Below, piece by piece: positions 21,950 through 32,047 of a DNA stretch of 64,000 nt. The first letter of the stretch is position 1. Every line of letters begins with the position of its first letter. The translations under genes and the position numbers were made by a program. This stretch comes from Forficula auricularia (Eukaryota; Arthropoda; Insecta; Dermaptera; Forficulidae), in assembly GCA_024734495.1 (NCBI GenBank), contig JALMQS010000030.1, positions 35,571,555 to 35,635,554 on the forward strand, given 5' to 3'. The notes beneath the pieces were generated by a model. The model was not told the DNA's origin. It made no database searches and worked only from the letters and a program-made list of their open reading frames with translations.

Positions 21950-22242
21950 AAAAATAAAATGAGAGAGTCTTCTGTTTTTTAAATAAAATAATTTTTAATT
22001 ATTTCTAGAGACTATAGTTTCGAAGGCATTGCCTTCATCATCAGTCTATCACTAATATTTCAAATTAGTTACAAATTAAGATTTATACATTGAAAATTTT
22101 GAAAAATATATAATGTCTTTTTCTTCATGTTTCCTCTTGGGACATTAGAATATAACTTCCTTCGAAACTATAGTCTCTAGAAATAATTAAAAATTATTTT
22201 ATTTAAAAAAACAGAAGACTCTCTCGGTTTTATTTTTAACTC
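21950..22242. repeat. Palindrome with hammerhead-like motif
   Basis: Outer phrases GAGAGAGTCTTCTG and CAGAAGACTCTCTC, then TTTAAATAAAATAATTTTT and its complement, frame GACTATAGTTTCGAAGG / CCTTCGAAACTATAGTC. The arms are about 85 bp. Confidence 0.75.
22006..22048 (-). ncRNA. Hammerhead-like motif, family 3 (best conserved)
   Basis: Minus strand: TAGA, CTGATGA, extra T, GAAGGC-AAT-GCCTTC (perfect 6-bp helix II), GAAA, CTATAGTC, TCTA. TAGA and TCTA are fully complementary (helix I), the short helix III can form from AC..GT around TATA, and the cleavage triplet would be GTC, the preferred one. Only the extra T before helix II departs from the hammerhead consensus. Confidence 0.5.
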
Positions 22243-22255
22243 TAAAAAAGTAAAA

Positions 22256-22734
22256 AACGTCGTTTTGAGTTATGGCTGTTTAAATTTTTAAAATTTTTAA
22301 CCAAACAAAAATAGGAAATTTATTCCATTTTTACCCTCGCTATTATTCTATTCAGAATGAAAATTTTCTGCTGAATTCAACTCATGTAATCAAAAATAAA
22401 CTAGTGTGGTCACCATACGGCTTTCACGTTCTTATTTATTTGAAATCATCGCGACACTCAAAATTTACACCCCTTCCTTTATTTCAATCGAATTAAAATT
22501 TATACACGACTAACAACTCATGACACTTGATAAGTAAAGCAATTTTAAAAAATTTGGTTCAATTTTATCAATTTTTAAAAGGAAATTAAATTATTTAGAA
22601 TTAAGAAAATAATTGAATTTTGATAGAAAAATTTCAAAACCTTAATTAATAATTTTACGATCGGCTGGCTAAATGGGCATCTATGTTCCCGAGGCCAATA
22701 AAAGAAAAGAAAGAAAAATTAATAATTAGTTATT
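22256..22734. other. AT-rich DNA, nothing recognised
   Basis: No structure found beyond short A/T runs. Confidence 0.4.
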
Positions 22735-23285
22735 AACGAAAATGTCACTTAATTTTATTAAAAACATTTTTAGAAAGATAAAACAAAAACTTGGGAGTAT
22801 AAAAAATCCTTAAGTATAATGAATGAAAAGGACAGTTAATTTGAATCAAAACGTTGTTTGAAAGCTAAAACAAAAATTTGGTTCAATTAGGATAAAGAAT
22901 ATAAAAAGATCTTTAAGGATAATTAATTAAAAAGTCACTTAATTCGATCCAAAACGTTGTAAGAAACCTAAAAATAAAATTTGGTTCAATTTGGATGAAA
23001 AATATAAAAAGGTCCTTAAGAATAATTAATAAAAAAGTCACTTATATTTATTAAGCACGTTGTGAGAAACCAAAAACTAAAATTTGGTGCAATTTGGATG
23101 AATAGTGTAAAAATGTCCTTAAGGATAATTAATGAAAAAGTCGCTTAATTTGATTCAGAACGTTGTTAAATAGTTAAAACTAAAATTTGGTGGAATTTGG
23201 ATTAAGAGTGTAAAAAGGTCCTTAAGGATCATTAATGAAAAAGTCACTTAATTTTATTCAAAACGTAGTTAAATAATGTAAGGGG
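22735..23285 (+). repeat. 103-bp tandem repeat, about five units
   Basis: The phrase CCTTAAG (once CTTTAAG) recurs at 22808, 22911, 23014, 23117 and 23220, an exact 103-base period. Each unit also has AAAATTTGGTTCAATTTGGA, GTCACTTAATT and AAAACGTTGT. Units differ by several substitutions each, so the array is old. Confidence 0.85.
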
Positions 23286-23336
23286 TTGATTATATGTAAT
23301 CCCTCCTAAAAAACAATTTCCAAAGATGTATCCATT

Positions 23337-23514
23337 GGGGGTCGGGTAGGCTAGGCGGTAGCATGTCAGCCAGCTAACCAAGAGGACCTGTTCGAATCTG
23401 ACTCGAGGCATCCGGCTAAAAATCTGACCCTCGAGGTAGAAGACAAATTTAAATAAATTAGTATCGTAAATGGCTTATGGCTAGAAAGGCCGAAAAGCCA
23501 AAAAAAAAAAAAAA
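23337..23514 (+). mobile_element. Intact tRNA-derived SINE with poly(A) tail and 15-bp TSD
   Basis: Flanked by a perfect direct repeat AAAGATGTATCCATT (23322-23336 and 23515-23529). The body begins GGGGGTCGGG, has an A box TAGGCTAGGCGGTAGC and a B box TGTTCGAATCTG spaced as in tRNA, a 3' section of about 90 bases and a pure A tail (about 18 A). The identical target duplication and clean tail indicate a recent insertion by a LINE-type target-primed mechanism. The parent tRNA cannot be named with confidence. Confidence 0.9.
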
Positions 23515-23975
23515 AAAGATGTATCCATTAAGCAAGTCCGAGTACAAATGACTCGGCTGCCTTGATCCCTTCCTTATATTGCAACTAAAGATGGAAGTGG
23601 TATGGAGAGGGGTTTTTCAATATTTTCAAAAAATACCTTCAAATTCCAAATCTAGATAATACATCATATTTCTTGTCTAACCATCTACTTATTTAGGATC
23701 TGCCCCATGGTCGAGAGGGTTGAAAGGGGCACAGAACCCCCAAGAATTAATATAAAAATAAAAAAATAATAAAGATTTTAAATGTTTATAATTTATCTTA
23801 CTAAAAATAATCATTCGATAGTACGTTAGCAGTTATTATTAGAAGAACATGACTTTCACTTGCCTCTGTATTATCACATAAAAAATAAAAAAATAAAGGG
23901 CATCGATTCCTTCCACTTAGAAGTTACAAAATAAAATTAACTTTTTCAAACTCTAGGATACAAGCTCGCAAAAAG

Positions 23976-24525
23976 TCAGGACCCATTTTGGGTGGTTAGA
24001 TTTTGCATTTCTAGCTCTCTAGAGGATCACAGATTATGTAAACAAAATTTGGTTGAGTTTGCTCCAAGAGCAAGAATTTACTTTTTTTAACCATCCCTCT
24101 TGGGTGGTTTTTTGAAATTTTTTAAACAAACGTTGTCAGAAATCACATCCCCTATAACTTTGCTCATAACAAAATTTGCCGTAGAGTTAATTTTTAAAGT
24201 TTAGGAGAAATTTGATAATTTCCATTCGTGCACCCCGCCCCCCTCCCCAAACCCCTTTTTGGGGTCAAAATATCAAAACGTTATATAGCAATAAACGTAA
24301 GTTAGAAGACATCTGCATCCAAATATGAAATTTCATATCATCATATCCCTTGAGCCATTTTAACGTGAATCGTGAGCAATTTTTGCGCTGAACCCACGGA
24401 AATGCAGACATACAGACAGACAGACAGGAATTTTGTTGAGGGTGTTTTCGTTCATAACTTTGCTTGAAACGTGTGCAACCAAAATTTGGCGTGATTTGGA
24501 CCAACCTTAATTTTATACATATAGA
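23976..24525 (-). mobile_element. Helitron 5' fragment, same family as 3805-4890
   Basis: The plus strand ends TTTTATACATATAGA, the reverse complement of the Helitron 5' terminus TCTATAT.... It shares the GAACCCACGG/CAGACAGACAGACAGGAATT and TTTGGGTGGT phrases with 3805-4890. The 3' hairpin and CTAG end are missing. Confidence 0.7.
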
Positions 24526-24675
24526 TTGTTTTGTCTGTATTTATAATTTCCATGTTAATTTTTTAAAATGCTCAAATGAATTAACAACGAAATGATGGGT
24601 AAAAAAATTAATTGATTATATTTCGATAAACTCATATATCTAAAGATGGCCATTCATATTATGTATACTGGTTCG

Positions 24676-24841
24676 TTATTTCATAAATAATATCAACATC
24701 GAACGGCAGATTAATAATAATCGTAGAGGTCGTAGCAGGGTGGCTCTTGAAAGCAGAGCTTGCTTTAAATTAGAGTGGTATCCATGAAGCAGAAAGTAGT
24801 AGAGGGTAGGCACAAACCAAATATCCAAGTTAATTTGAGGA
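24676..24841 (-). CDS. Candidate terminal exon (exon 3) of an unrecognised gene
   Basis: On the minus strand a good acceptor (TTTACCTCTCAG, its AG complementary to 24842-24843) precedes an open frame of 54 codons ending in TAA (24676-24678). Joined to the exon at 30369-30464 the phase is exactly right (codon split AG|T). The peptide begins SPQINLDIWF and contains an aromatic hydrophobic stretch, then LLRPLRLLLICR, an arginine-spaced hydrophobic run vaguely like a membrane voltage-sensor helix. I do not assign a family. The frame is less AT-rich than its flanks. The 5.5-kb intron this implies holds several repeats. It could still be a coincidence of phase. Confidence 0.3.
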
Positions 24842-24859
24842 CTGAGAGGTAAACGACGA

Positions 24860-25240
24860 ACAAGCACCCAATCTGTTATGAGGTTTCAACTTTGAAGTGC
24901 CAATTTTACTTTAATAAATGAAATATTCATATGGACTTCAAATGAAAATTCATAACTCTTTTTGATATTAATTTTGTCCGAGCCCTTTCCTCCCCCCTCG
25001 CCACCCCCCCTTTCTTCTTCACACACACTCTTCTCAACCTCAATCAAAAATACCATATTGATAGGCAATATTACCAGTTTTGGACGAGGATAAGATTTAC
25101 ATTTAAATCAAAAGCGTTGTTTTTTATTGAAATCTTAATTATTTTCCAGGTTTTAATGTTTTAACCTGCTATACCATGTAGCAGTACATCTCAAAATACT
25201 TTGTTCAATTAAAGTAGTTGTTTCGAGACAATACTAGCAA
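24860..25240. other. No gene recognised
   Basis: Contains a C/T-rich patch at 24975-25035 and otherwise AT-rich sequence. Confidence 0.35.
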
Positions 25241-25425
25241 AAAGTTAATGCTAGAGCCCTAGTAGCACAACGTTTCAAACAGTGCCTGTATAGATTTCGT
25301 AGAATCTATATAAGAACTATATAGTTAATATAGTTTGAAACATTGTGCTACTTAGGGAGTATATAGAACAGACAATAAGGATTCTATGAATTCATAAGCC
25401 CAAAACTTTTTGCTATGTACCACTA
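25241..25425. repeat. Small inverted-repeat MITE
   Basis: TAGCAAAAAGTT at 25241 is matched by AACTTTTTGCTA at 25405. Inside, CTAGTAGCACAACGTTTCAAAC is inverted (with mismatches) at 25338-25360. Length is about 185 bp. Confidence 0.6.
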
Positions 25426-25744
25426 CTAGCCAATCCAGTGCTAGTTTGACAAATCTGGCAACACTGACCGAGTTTTTATATATATTTTATCATAGAAATT
25501 TCAAATAAAGTACATTATAAAGGGAGATTTATAAAAAGAAAATGTTCTTAATAAGCTATTGAAAGCGAAAAAACCTCAAAAAGTACTAAAAAGCTTAACC
25601 CACTTTTTAGGTTAAATAAATGCTTTGTTGCCAGCTTGTTTTTAGTGTAAATTTATCATTATTTATTCATTATTATCTCAGAAACTGTATTGTAACTATG
25701 AATTAATATTTTCTTAGTAAATGTATTAGTTATATATAATATAT

Positions 25745-26575
25745 AATAGCCTAGATTAATTTGCAGCAACGCTCAGAGCATGCTGCCGACAGGGAGCGCT
25801 GTGATGCCGTCGGTATATTTGCGGCAAATATGAAATATAAATTGTAATTTGAACTCGAATTTTGAAATGAAAGACTCCAATTGATTTTAAATTAAGAAAC
25901 ATTAAATATATTGATAATTATTCCTCCCTCACCCCTCACCACTCAAAAATTAAATATTCAATTCGCTTTTCTTTGCGCACAGAAAAAGAAATTAATCACA
26001 TCTTATTTGATTTATATTTTATATATTATTTGATTTTTTTTAATAATTTGCCACTTTTTTATAATTTTTTAAAAATCTAAATTTTGTTATTCTTATTTTT
26101 TGATTTTTACAAAATTGAACGACTTAAGACACGCATGCCTGAGTTTCTCATGGCAATACTGGAGTCAGCCTGTCATACAAACAACACCTGATCTCCTTTA
26201 AATATTTGTAGCCTTATATCGATTATCGATCCGAAATTTTAAAAAAATGATATAATATAATTCTCCTCTCACACGATCCCACTTATTTAAATAAATCTAT
26301 TTCCACACAAAAAATATCACAATGCTGTAGATTATAGAGAAAAATACTTCCTGATTCGATATCTAGAGCCTCATTTCTGTAGCTGTGTCAGGACGAAAAT
26401 GAGGCGAAACTTTTAAGAGACTATGTATTTTCGGCAGTTTACAGGTATACATTTGGAGTGTGGTTTTTTAAGAGGAATAACATTTTTGGACCGAGACGCC
26501 GCCAGGGCACCAGTCCGGAGGGCCGGGATTTCTCGAGGGACGCAGCCGAAGGCATACAAAGAAAAGCTCGGCGTT
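25745..26575 (+). mobile_element. Hairpin-ended dispersed repeat (family B), copy 3, with insertion
   Basis: Starts CCTAGATTAATTTGCAGCAA, carries GCCGACAGGGAGCGCTG, and ends CGAAGGCATACAAAGAAAAG. Compared with 16640-16965 the match breaks after CACTCAAAAATTAAA (25957) and resumes at GAGGCGAAACTTTTAAGAGA (26402). About 440 bp of unrelated AT-rich DNA is therefore inserted. Confidence 0.55.
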
Positions 26576-27390
26576 TAATGTTAGTTGAGTTTTTTATAGC
26601 AATGGTAAGAAGGGTTTCTTAATTATAATTAAAAATGTATGTAAACTTTCCGATGTCCCTTATAGTGCAATGTATAAGAGTCTGAAAAACTCTATCTTTT
26701 GGAATGTAATATCTCCGGAACTATAATATGTTGTTCATCAATTTCGTTTTGCCACCAATCGATGCAGAAGTATTTAACTAATAATCTGTCTAAATTTCAA
26801 AAAATCCTAAGAATGGTGAAACAACTAGGTACCTTAATCCAATCAGATGCATTTTTTAATAATTTTTATTGTGTTCTTGACTATAAAATATATTTTGTTT
26901 TTTTGTTTTCTCGGCAAGTCATTTTACGATACTTATTACTTAATTTTTTCAATTATGCAGGGATTGCAGCGAGTCGGGCTTGAACAAAAAATTTATAAAA
27001 AATCATTTATATCGACGCTAGAAATCATTCTTGGTTACAACCTTTACGATTTAAAATTTTAATAATTCTTAAACTAAAAAAGTAGAACCGTAATATTTGT
27101 AGTAATTTTGAGCGAGCTATTTAATTCCGGAAAGTAGCGGATTTAGATCTTTTGCAATATTTATCCTACATACCCTTTTTATGGTAAAATTTTTTTAAAT
27201 CCTATCTAAATAAAAATTAATTGTAAGAGAACGAGACACAAACCACTCTACGTAGTTTTTTTTTTTGGATCCGACGATAATTTTATAATATAATTATTTA
27301 AAAAAGCCACCACGCCAGCAATTAATAGTATGTATACTTATTTTATAAGGAGTTGAAATTTTGTTTAAATCACACATAATACATATAATT
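26576..27390. other. AT-rich DNA, nothing firm
   Basis: An open frame of 94 codons (26699-26983) exists but has no recognisable motif. The phrase CAAAAAATCCTAAGAATGGT suggests old repeat DNA. Confidence 0.3.
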
Positions 27391-27545
27391 ATTTATTTAA
27401 CACGAACAAATAATACAATAGGTATAACTACGACGTTTCGATCGACTTATTCTGCGATAGTTTTTATGTATGACCACCATACTAAGCCTAACGAAACGTG
27501 TGGTTATACCTATTGTATTATTGTTAACTAAATAATTATATTAAA
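27391..27545. repeat. Palindrome ending AATACAATAGGTATAAC
   Basis: AATACAATAGGTATAACTAC (27416) and GGTTATACCTATTGTATT (27502) are inverted, each adjoining a CGAAACGT phrase. It may be another, very decayed member of the hammerhead-like class. Confidence 0.55.
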
Positions 27546-27554
27546 TTGAAAGTT

Positions 27555-27715
27555 TTTGTGCCGAGGGTAGCAGAATTTTTATATATTGAAGGAGACAATA
27601 AAAGAGTGTGTCTTCTGCTGGAATTATAAATTTTATTTATTTATAACGATATAAAATTTATAATTCCAGCAGAAGACACACTCATTTATTGTCTCCTTCA
27701 ATAAATAATTGTAAT
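27555..27715. repeat. Terminal part of the 138-bp-array element family, palindromic
   Basis: Begins ATTGAAAGTTTTTGTGCCGA (27545) and runs through AGGAGACAATAAAAGAGTGT to an apex near 27648. It then returns through the inverted copy to TTATTGTCTCCTTCAATA at 27704. No array monomers are retained. Confidence 0.6.
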
Positions 27716-28179
27716 TAATTATGTGTGATTTAAACAAAAATTCAACTCTTAATAAATTTAACCTCATAAATAGAAGTTTTAACAGCTATAGAACTATATC
27801 TCATTTTAAATATTAGACTCTTCTATTGTAATTATCAGCTTTTTTCGATTTTTTTTTTATAAATTTTTTTATTTTAATTTATTTTTGAACTTCCCCCCCC
27901 CCCCCCCTACCCTTCTTTTGGGTCACTATCAATTTCAAAAAGTGAGTCATTTTCAAAAGGTGCTATAGGGTGTATATGCAATAGTTTGTACAAAACGATC
28001 AAAGGTTCTTGGACTTATATTAGTTCTATTTTTTGAGCACCCAGCCTGCCTATTATGGCTCCAGAAAGAAATAATAACCCTTTTTGAAAATTTCATTTTT
28101 TTTTCTGTTTGAAAATTGTATAATTTTAATTTTTTGAGAAACCCCCTCATTAATTTTGTGATTCGATTTCATCCTAAAT

Positions 28180-28480
28180 CTAATCAGCTCAATAATAAAA
28201 TACTAAAAATAAAATTTCGTTTTGCTATTCACAATATTCTTTGAGCTAGAGCGTACAAATAACAAATATTTTGATAAAATAACTATTATAATATCTTGTA
28301 AAATATAACTTTTTCGATATTCACTCTTTTTTGTAGACCGAAACGCCATGGATTCGATTAATTTTTTTTAAATTAATTTAGTTTAAATCGGTTTTTAGAT
28401 TTTTCGAAAAAACGAAGTAAGAATATTTTACATATAGTATTATAATACGTGACCATACCCTTTATGGTAAATTAAAAATA
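28180..28480 (-). repeat. Dispersed repeat related to 32400-32690 and 49290-49600
   Basis: Shares AATCTAATCA, the TTTCGAAAAAACGAAG phrase and a terminal ACCATACCCTTTATGGTAAA hairpin-like end with the other copies. A Helitron-like origin is possible (hairpin near one end) but termini are unclear. Confidence 0.4.
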
Positions 28481-28619
28481 TGATCTGTGAATGAAAAGAT
28501 AAGGCCTATATATTTAAAATAAAAATAATTTTTAAGAAAAAATAAAAACCGACTTCAAAAAAATTAAATGCAACAAATAAAATACACTAAAAGGTATAAA
28601 ATAATTAGGTATTATCTTA

Positions 28620-29540
28620 CCAGGGTACCGGAAATGTCATTACCGGTTTTTTCTAACAGATGTCGCTAGGCTTAAGTATGCAATGTTATGATTTGACACA
28701 TATGCATTTTATTCTACTGACATCAAGCTTCAAAGCTATACATGTTATATTTTGCGAAAGTAACACCTTCATAGATTTATACCTCTTTGAAAATGTCAAG
28801 TTTCATGCCTGAAAACGTGCATTTGCGGCACGCATTACTTTTCTTATTTAATCAAAAGAAAAAGCCGCTGAAAGTCATCATTTGCTGGTAGAAACTTACG
28901 GTGAGCATGCTTTAACCTTAAAAACATGTGAGGTGTGGTTTCGAAAATTCAAAGGTGGTGATTTCTGATGTGCAAGATAAAGAACGTTCTGGTAGACCAA
29001 AAAAGTTTGAAGATGCGAAACTTATTACTGAGTTATTGGATGAAGACCCAACCCAAACTCAAAAACAATTGAAAAAACAATACACCGACAACAAATGATC
29101 AATTTGAACCACCCATTGATCGAAAAACGTCCAGAATGAGCCCGAAGACACGGTAAAGTGATTTTACAACACGATAACGCGCCGTCTCATAAAGCAAACC
29201 GGTCAAGGAAGCGTTGAAAGCACTTGGGTGGGACATATTATCGCACCCGCCGTACTCTCCAGACCTTGCCACGTCCGACTATCAACTTTTCGAATCGATG
29301 GGACACGCGCTTGCAGAGCAGCACTTCGCCAATTTCGAAGAAGTTAGAAAATGGCTCGATGAATGGTTTTGCTCAAAGGACAAACAGTTTTTTTGGGATG
29401 GCATCCATAAATTGCCAGAAAGATGGGCAAGTTGTATAGAATCAAATGGCCAATACTTTGAATAAATAAATTTTCCATTTTCTTAAAAATTACGTAGTTT
29501 TTTTTCGAAAAAACCGGTAATGACTTTCCGGTACACCTAG
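28620..29540 (+). mobile_element. mariner element, 921 bp, internally deleted, TA target
   Basis: Inverted ends of about 30 bp (left CCAGGGTACCGGAAA, right TTTCCGGTACACCTAG) are flanked by TA at 28618-28619 and 29541-29542. Both flanks rejoin perfectly in the uninterrupted host repeat. A full mariner is about 1.3 kb, so roughly a third is missing. The remnants of the transposase are listed separately. Confidence 0.92.
28793..29465 (+). pseudogene. mariner transposase remnant (DD34D family)
   Basis: From ATG 28793 an N-terminal helix-turn-helix region is readable across two single-base frameshifts (near 28860 and 28965): it starts MSSFMPENVHLRHALLF and includes CEVWFRKFKGG and DEDPTQTQKQL. 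A deletion then removes the middle, including the first catalytic aspartate. The second (in LQHDNAPSH, about 29167-29195) and the third (in SDYQLF, about 29275) remain, followed by WLDEWF, LPERW and a terminal QYFE before the TAA at 29463-29465. The last 83 codons (29214-29465) are open. The similarity is to the Mos1-like branch of mariner. The copy cannot encode an active enzyme. Confidence 0.9.
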
Positions 29541-30368
29541 TATTTAGTTACAACTAAACGACGAAATATTAACATGAAATTACTTTTTGAAGTCGGTGCC
29601 AAACATATACCTTTTATGAATCGCACTCGACGGATCTTACTTAGTGCGTTTGGAGGGTACGCTCGCTTATAGGTATAGTTTGTTTGGCACCGACTCCAAA
29701 AAGTAATTTCATGTTAATATTTCGTCGTTTAGTTGTAACTAAATAAGATAATAATTATTTTATACCTTTTAGTGTATTTTATTTGTTGCATTTAATTTTT
29801 TGAAGTCGGTTTTATTTTTTCTTAAAAATTATTTTAATTTTTCTCTTTTTAGTGATGTTATTAATAGTGATCCTATCATCAGAACTTGACCAAATTAATA
29901 TGGCACCATTCCTAAAATACCCCCTTTCCAATAAAAAAAGAATAATCGAAATCGGTTCATAAACAAAGAAGTTAGGCTTGAACAAACCTAACAAAAAAGG
30001 TCTAATACATATGAAAAAATGGCACCAATCGGAAGGTAGACTGGACCCAATGCAAAAAAATTTTTCAAAATCGGTTCACAATTGGCGGAGATATGAGATA
30101 ACATAGGCACAAAAAAAAAAAAAAAAAATATTCAGTCGAATAGAGAACCTCCTCCTTTTTTGAAGTCGGTTTCAAAGGCGCTACCAACTCTTGAAAAGTT
30201 TTCACTCTTTTCCCCAAATTTTGAATAACATTCCTGTTTCTTTTAAATTGCTTATATTTAGTAATAAAAATATTCATATATCATATATATAAAAAAAATC
30301 ATTCGAATAGATAACCTCCTCCTTTTTTGAAGTCGGTTAAAAAAGAAAGTGTGTGTTGAAAAGCCTAC

Positions 30369-30464
30369 CTTTTCCAGAGTTGGCGGATGAATAGATGGAG
30401 AAAGCGAGATTTAACCAGTTGGTTTGTCCAAGCATTACAATACTCGAAACGAACGCGAACAATT
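30369..30464 (-). CDS. Candidate internal exon (exon 2) of an unrecognised gene
   Basis: On the minus strand the exon is bounded by an acceptor TTTATCATTTCAG (AG complementary to 30465-30466) and a donor AAAAG|GTAGGC (GT complementary to 30367-30368). The 96-base exon is open in the phase set by exon 1 and encodes IVRVRFEYCNAWTNQ followed by LVKSRFLHLFIRQLWK. The composition (Arg, Trp, Cys, Leu, balanced GC) is unlike random frames here. It lies less than 100 bp from exon 1. The product is unknown and I name no domain. Confidence 0.45.
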
Positions 30465-30547
30465 CTGAAATGATAAAATTTAATATTTTATCATTCAATA
30501 TAAATATATAATTAATAATATTAATTAGTGATAGAGAAATAACTTAC

Positions 30548-30657
30548 TCATTTAGCGCTCTGATGTTTTCCATGATGCAGAAGACGGCTTTACTGAGTGC
30601 GCGCTGCTCGCCAAATGTCCTGTTAAGTGATAATGATAAGTCGCTCGGCCGAATTAT
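30548..30657 (-). CDS. Candidate exon (exon 1 seen) of an unrecognised gene
   Basis: On the minus strand the exon reads RPSDLSLSLNRTFGEQ and then RALSKAVFCIMENIRALNE, ending at a consensus donor AATGA|GTAAGT (GT complementary to 30546-30547). The start is set at an AG in AAATAG because a stop occurs in frame just upstream. A stronger acceptor (CTTTTCAG, about 20 bases further out) would include that stop, so either the weaker site is used or the gene is damaged. Exons 1+2+3 total 372 nt, exactly 124 codons including the stop. Upstream exons are not found. The protein is unrecognised. Confidence 0.42.
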
Positions 30658-30754
30658 CTATTTCTTTGAATTGTTTTTCTGAAAAGAAAAAAATATCAAC
30701 ATTATTTTTTAATTATTTATTGACACATGAAATAAATAAATAATTATATAGAGG

Positions 30755-31790
30755 GATTCCACGCCAAATTGCGCTGTTTGAAAAAAAAATTAATTTTTGA
30801 TTTCTTTCATTTTTTGACATTTTTCAATACTCATCAAAAAAACTCTTTTCTAGTAAATTTTGAAATTACTTTGATCACCGATTTAAAGGATATCGAATTT
30901 CGGTTTTTCGCTTATAACTTTTTCAAAAATGGTCCAAATTCATAATTTTTTTTTTATTGAAATTTTTGTTTTTTATATACATTCTTTGTAGAAAAAGTAC
31001 AAAAAAATTATTTAAATTATATTCAAACGCCTCCCACTCGATCGCGAACACAAAAGTCGAAAATAATTTTTTCTTCACTCCAGGGCGCAACCACAATGAG
31101 GCCGCGTCGAAAGACAATTATAAATTAAATTAAATTAGGGAACGAAGAAAATATTTATTATTACATGCGAAAATCCCGGGTTCGAATCCCGGCTGATCCT
31201 TTTGTCTATAATATAAAAATCTTTTGTTCGTTCCCAAATTAATTATTTAAAGTGTTTTTACATACGATTTTTGAGTTTGAAAATTTTAATCTTGTTTTTG
31301 AAACTGTATGTATACTCTTTGATTTTTTTAATAATTTTTTATTTTAAGCTTCTATTGATTCCACAAATTTTAAGACCGGGTTGATAGTGGTCCTTGATAA
31401 TTACTATTTTTTTTTTCAATTTTTGATTTTCTTTCAACAAGCTAAAATATTAATTATTTATTTTAAACACCCTTTAACGATAAAATTCAATTATAACTAA
31501 AAAAGAGACCTCAATACCAAAAATTTGTTTTAATAATGGTTAATAGGTAATCAAAATTTTTCGAAATTTTCAAAAATCAAAAAACTAATTATCATTGGTC
31601 CAATATCAACCCGGTATCTAACATACATAGGTACAGTTTCAAAAATAAGATAGAAATTATTAAACTTAAAAATTTCAAATAAAAACACTGCAAATAATTT
31701 TTTTGTATTTTTTTCTAAAAAGTTTGTAAAAAAACGAAAATTTAAAAACAAAATTTATTTTATTTTTTTTAATTTTTTGGTTGAAGTCTA
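30755..31790. mobile_element. Large inverted-repeat element, copy 1, with insertions
   Basis: The left part (CACGCCAAATTGCGCTGTTTGA at 30761, then TCATCAAAAAAACTCTT and GATATCGAATTTCGGTTTTTCG) matches 40105-40290. 31250-31440 and 31550-31700 are inverted relative to each other (AAGACCGGGTTGATA versus TATCAACCCGGT). Copy 2 at 40105-42092 shows both ends. Confidence 0.55.
31017..31240. mobile_element. 224-bp insertion with 11-bp direct repeats and a tRNA T-arm
   Basis: AATTATTTAAA occurs at both edges (31006-31016 and 31241-31251), and the host repeat is continuous without the insert at 41630-41680. Inside, CCCGGGTTCGAATCCCGG (31171-31188) is a perfect T-stem-loop/B box, but no A box is in place. 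A 5'-rearranged SINE is the likeliest reading. The minus strand from 31117 reads an unexplained open stretch. Confidence 0.5.
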
Positions 31791-32047
31791 AGCACTGTTT
31801 ACTCAATGGGTAGTTTTAAAATTTTTCTAAAAAATTCAATTTGTTTGCACACACGTTGACTAGACGAGAATAATAAGTTTTATCAAGCTTGGTCTGTCAA
31901 AATAAATGTGTTTTCAAGCCTAGATTTTGAGATTTCTAGATTCAGATCTCCCTTTAAAAAATGCAGAAAAATCAGAAAAAAAAAATGAAGGAAAAAGTTC
32001 AAACTTTTTCAAGATTTGGTACGCTTGACAGCTAGTCTATTAAATTT

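Larger units (their letters stand above)
28545..30340 (-). mobile_element. GAAGTCGG fold-back element, interrupted by mariner
   Basis: The arm from 28545 (ACCGACTTCAAAAA) stops at 28619 and resumes at 29541 (TATTTAGTTACAACTAAACG), exactly where the intact copy at 14905-15336 is continuous. The remainder carries the palindrome to about 29830 and then the left-section sequence inverted. A TCCTCCTTTTTTGAAGTCGG end occurs twice (30150 and 30320), so the end is partly duplicated or another copy abuts. Confidence 0.7.

Noticed and set aside
26699..27062. Overlapping 94- and 71-codon hydrophobic frames
   Set aside because: AT-rich composition gives Phe/Ile/Leu/Tyr-heavy frames by chance; no splice or domain support.
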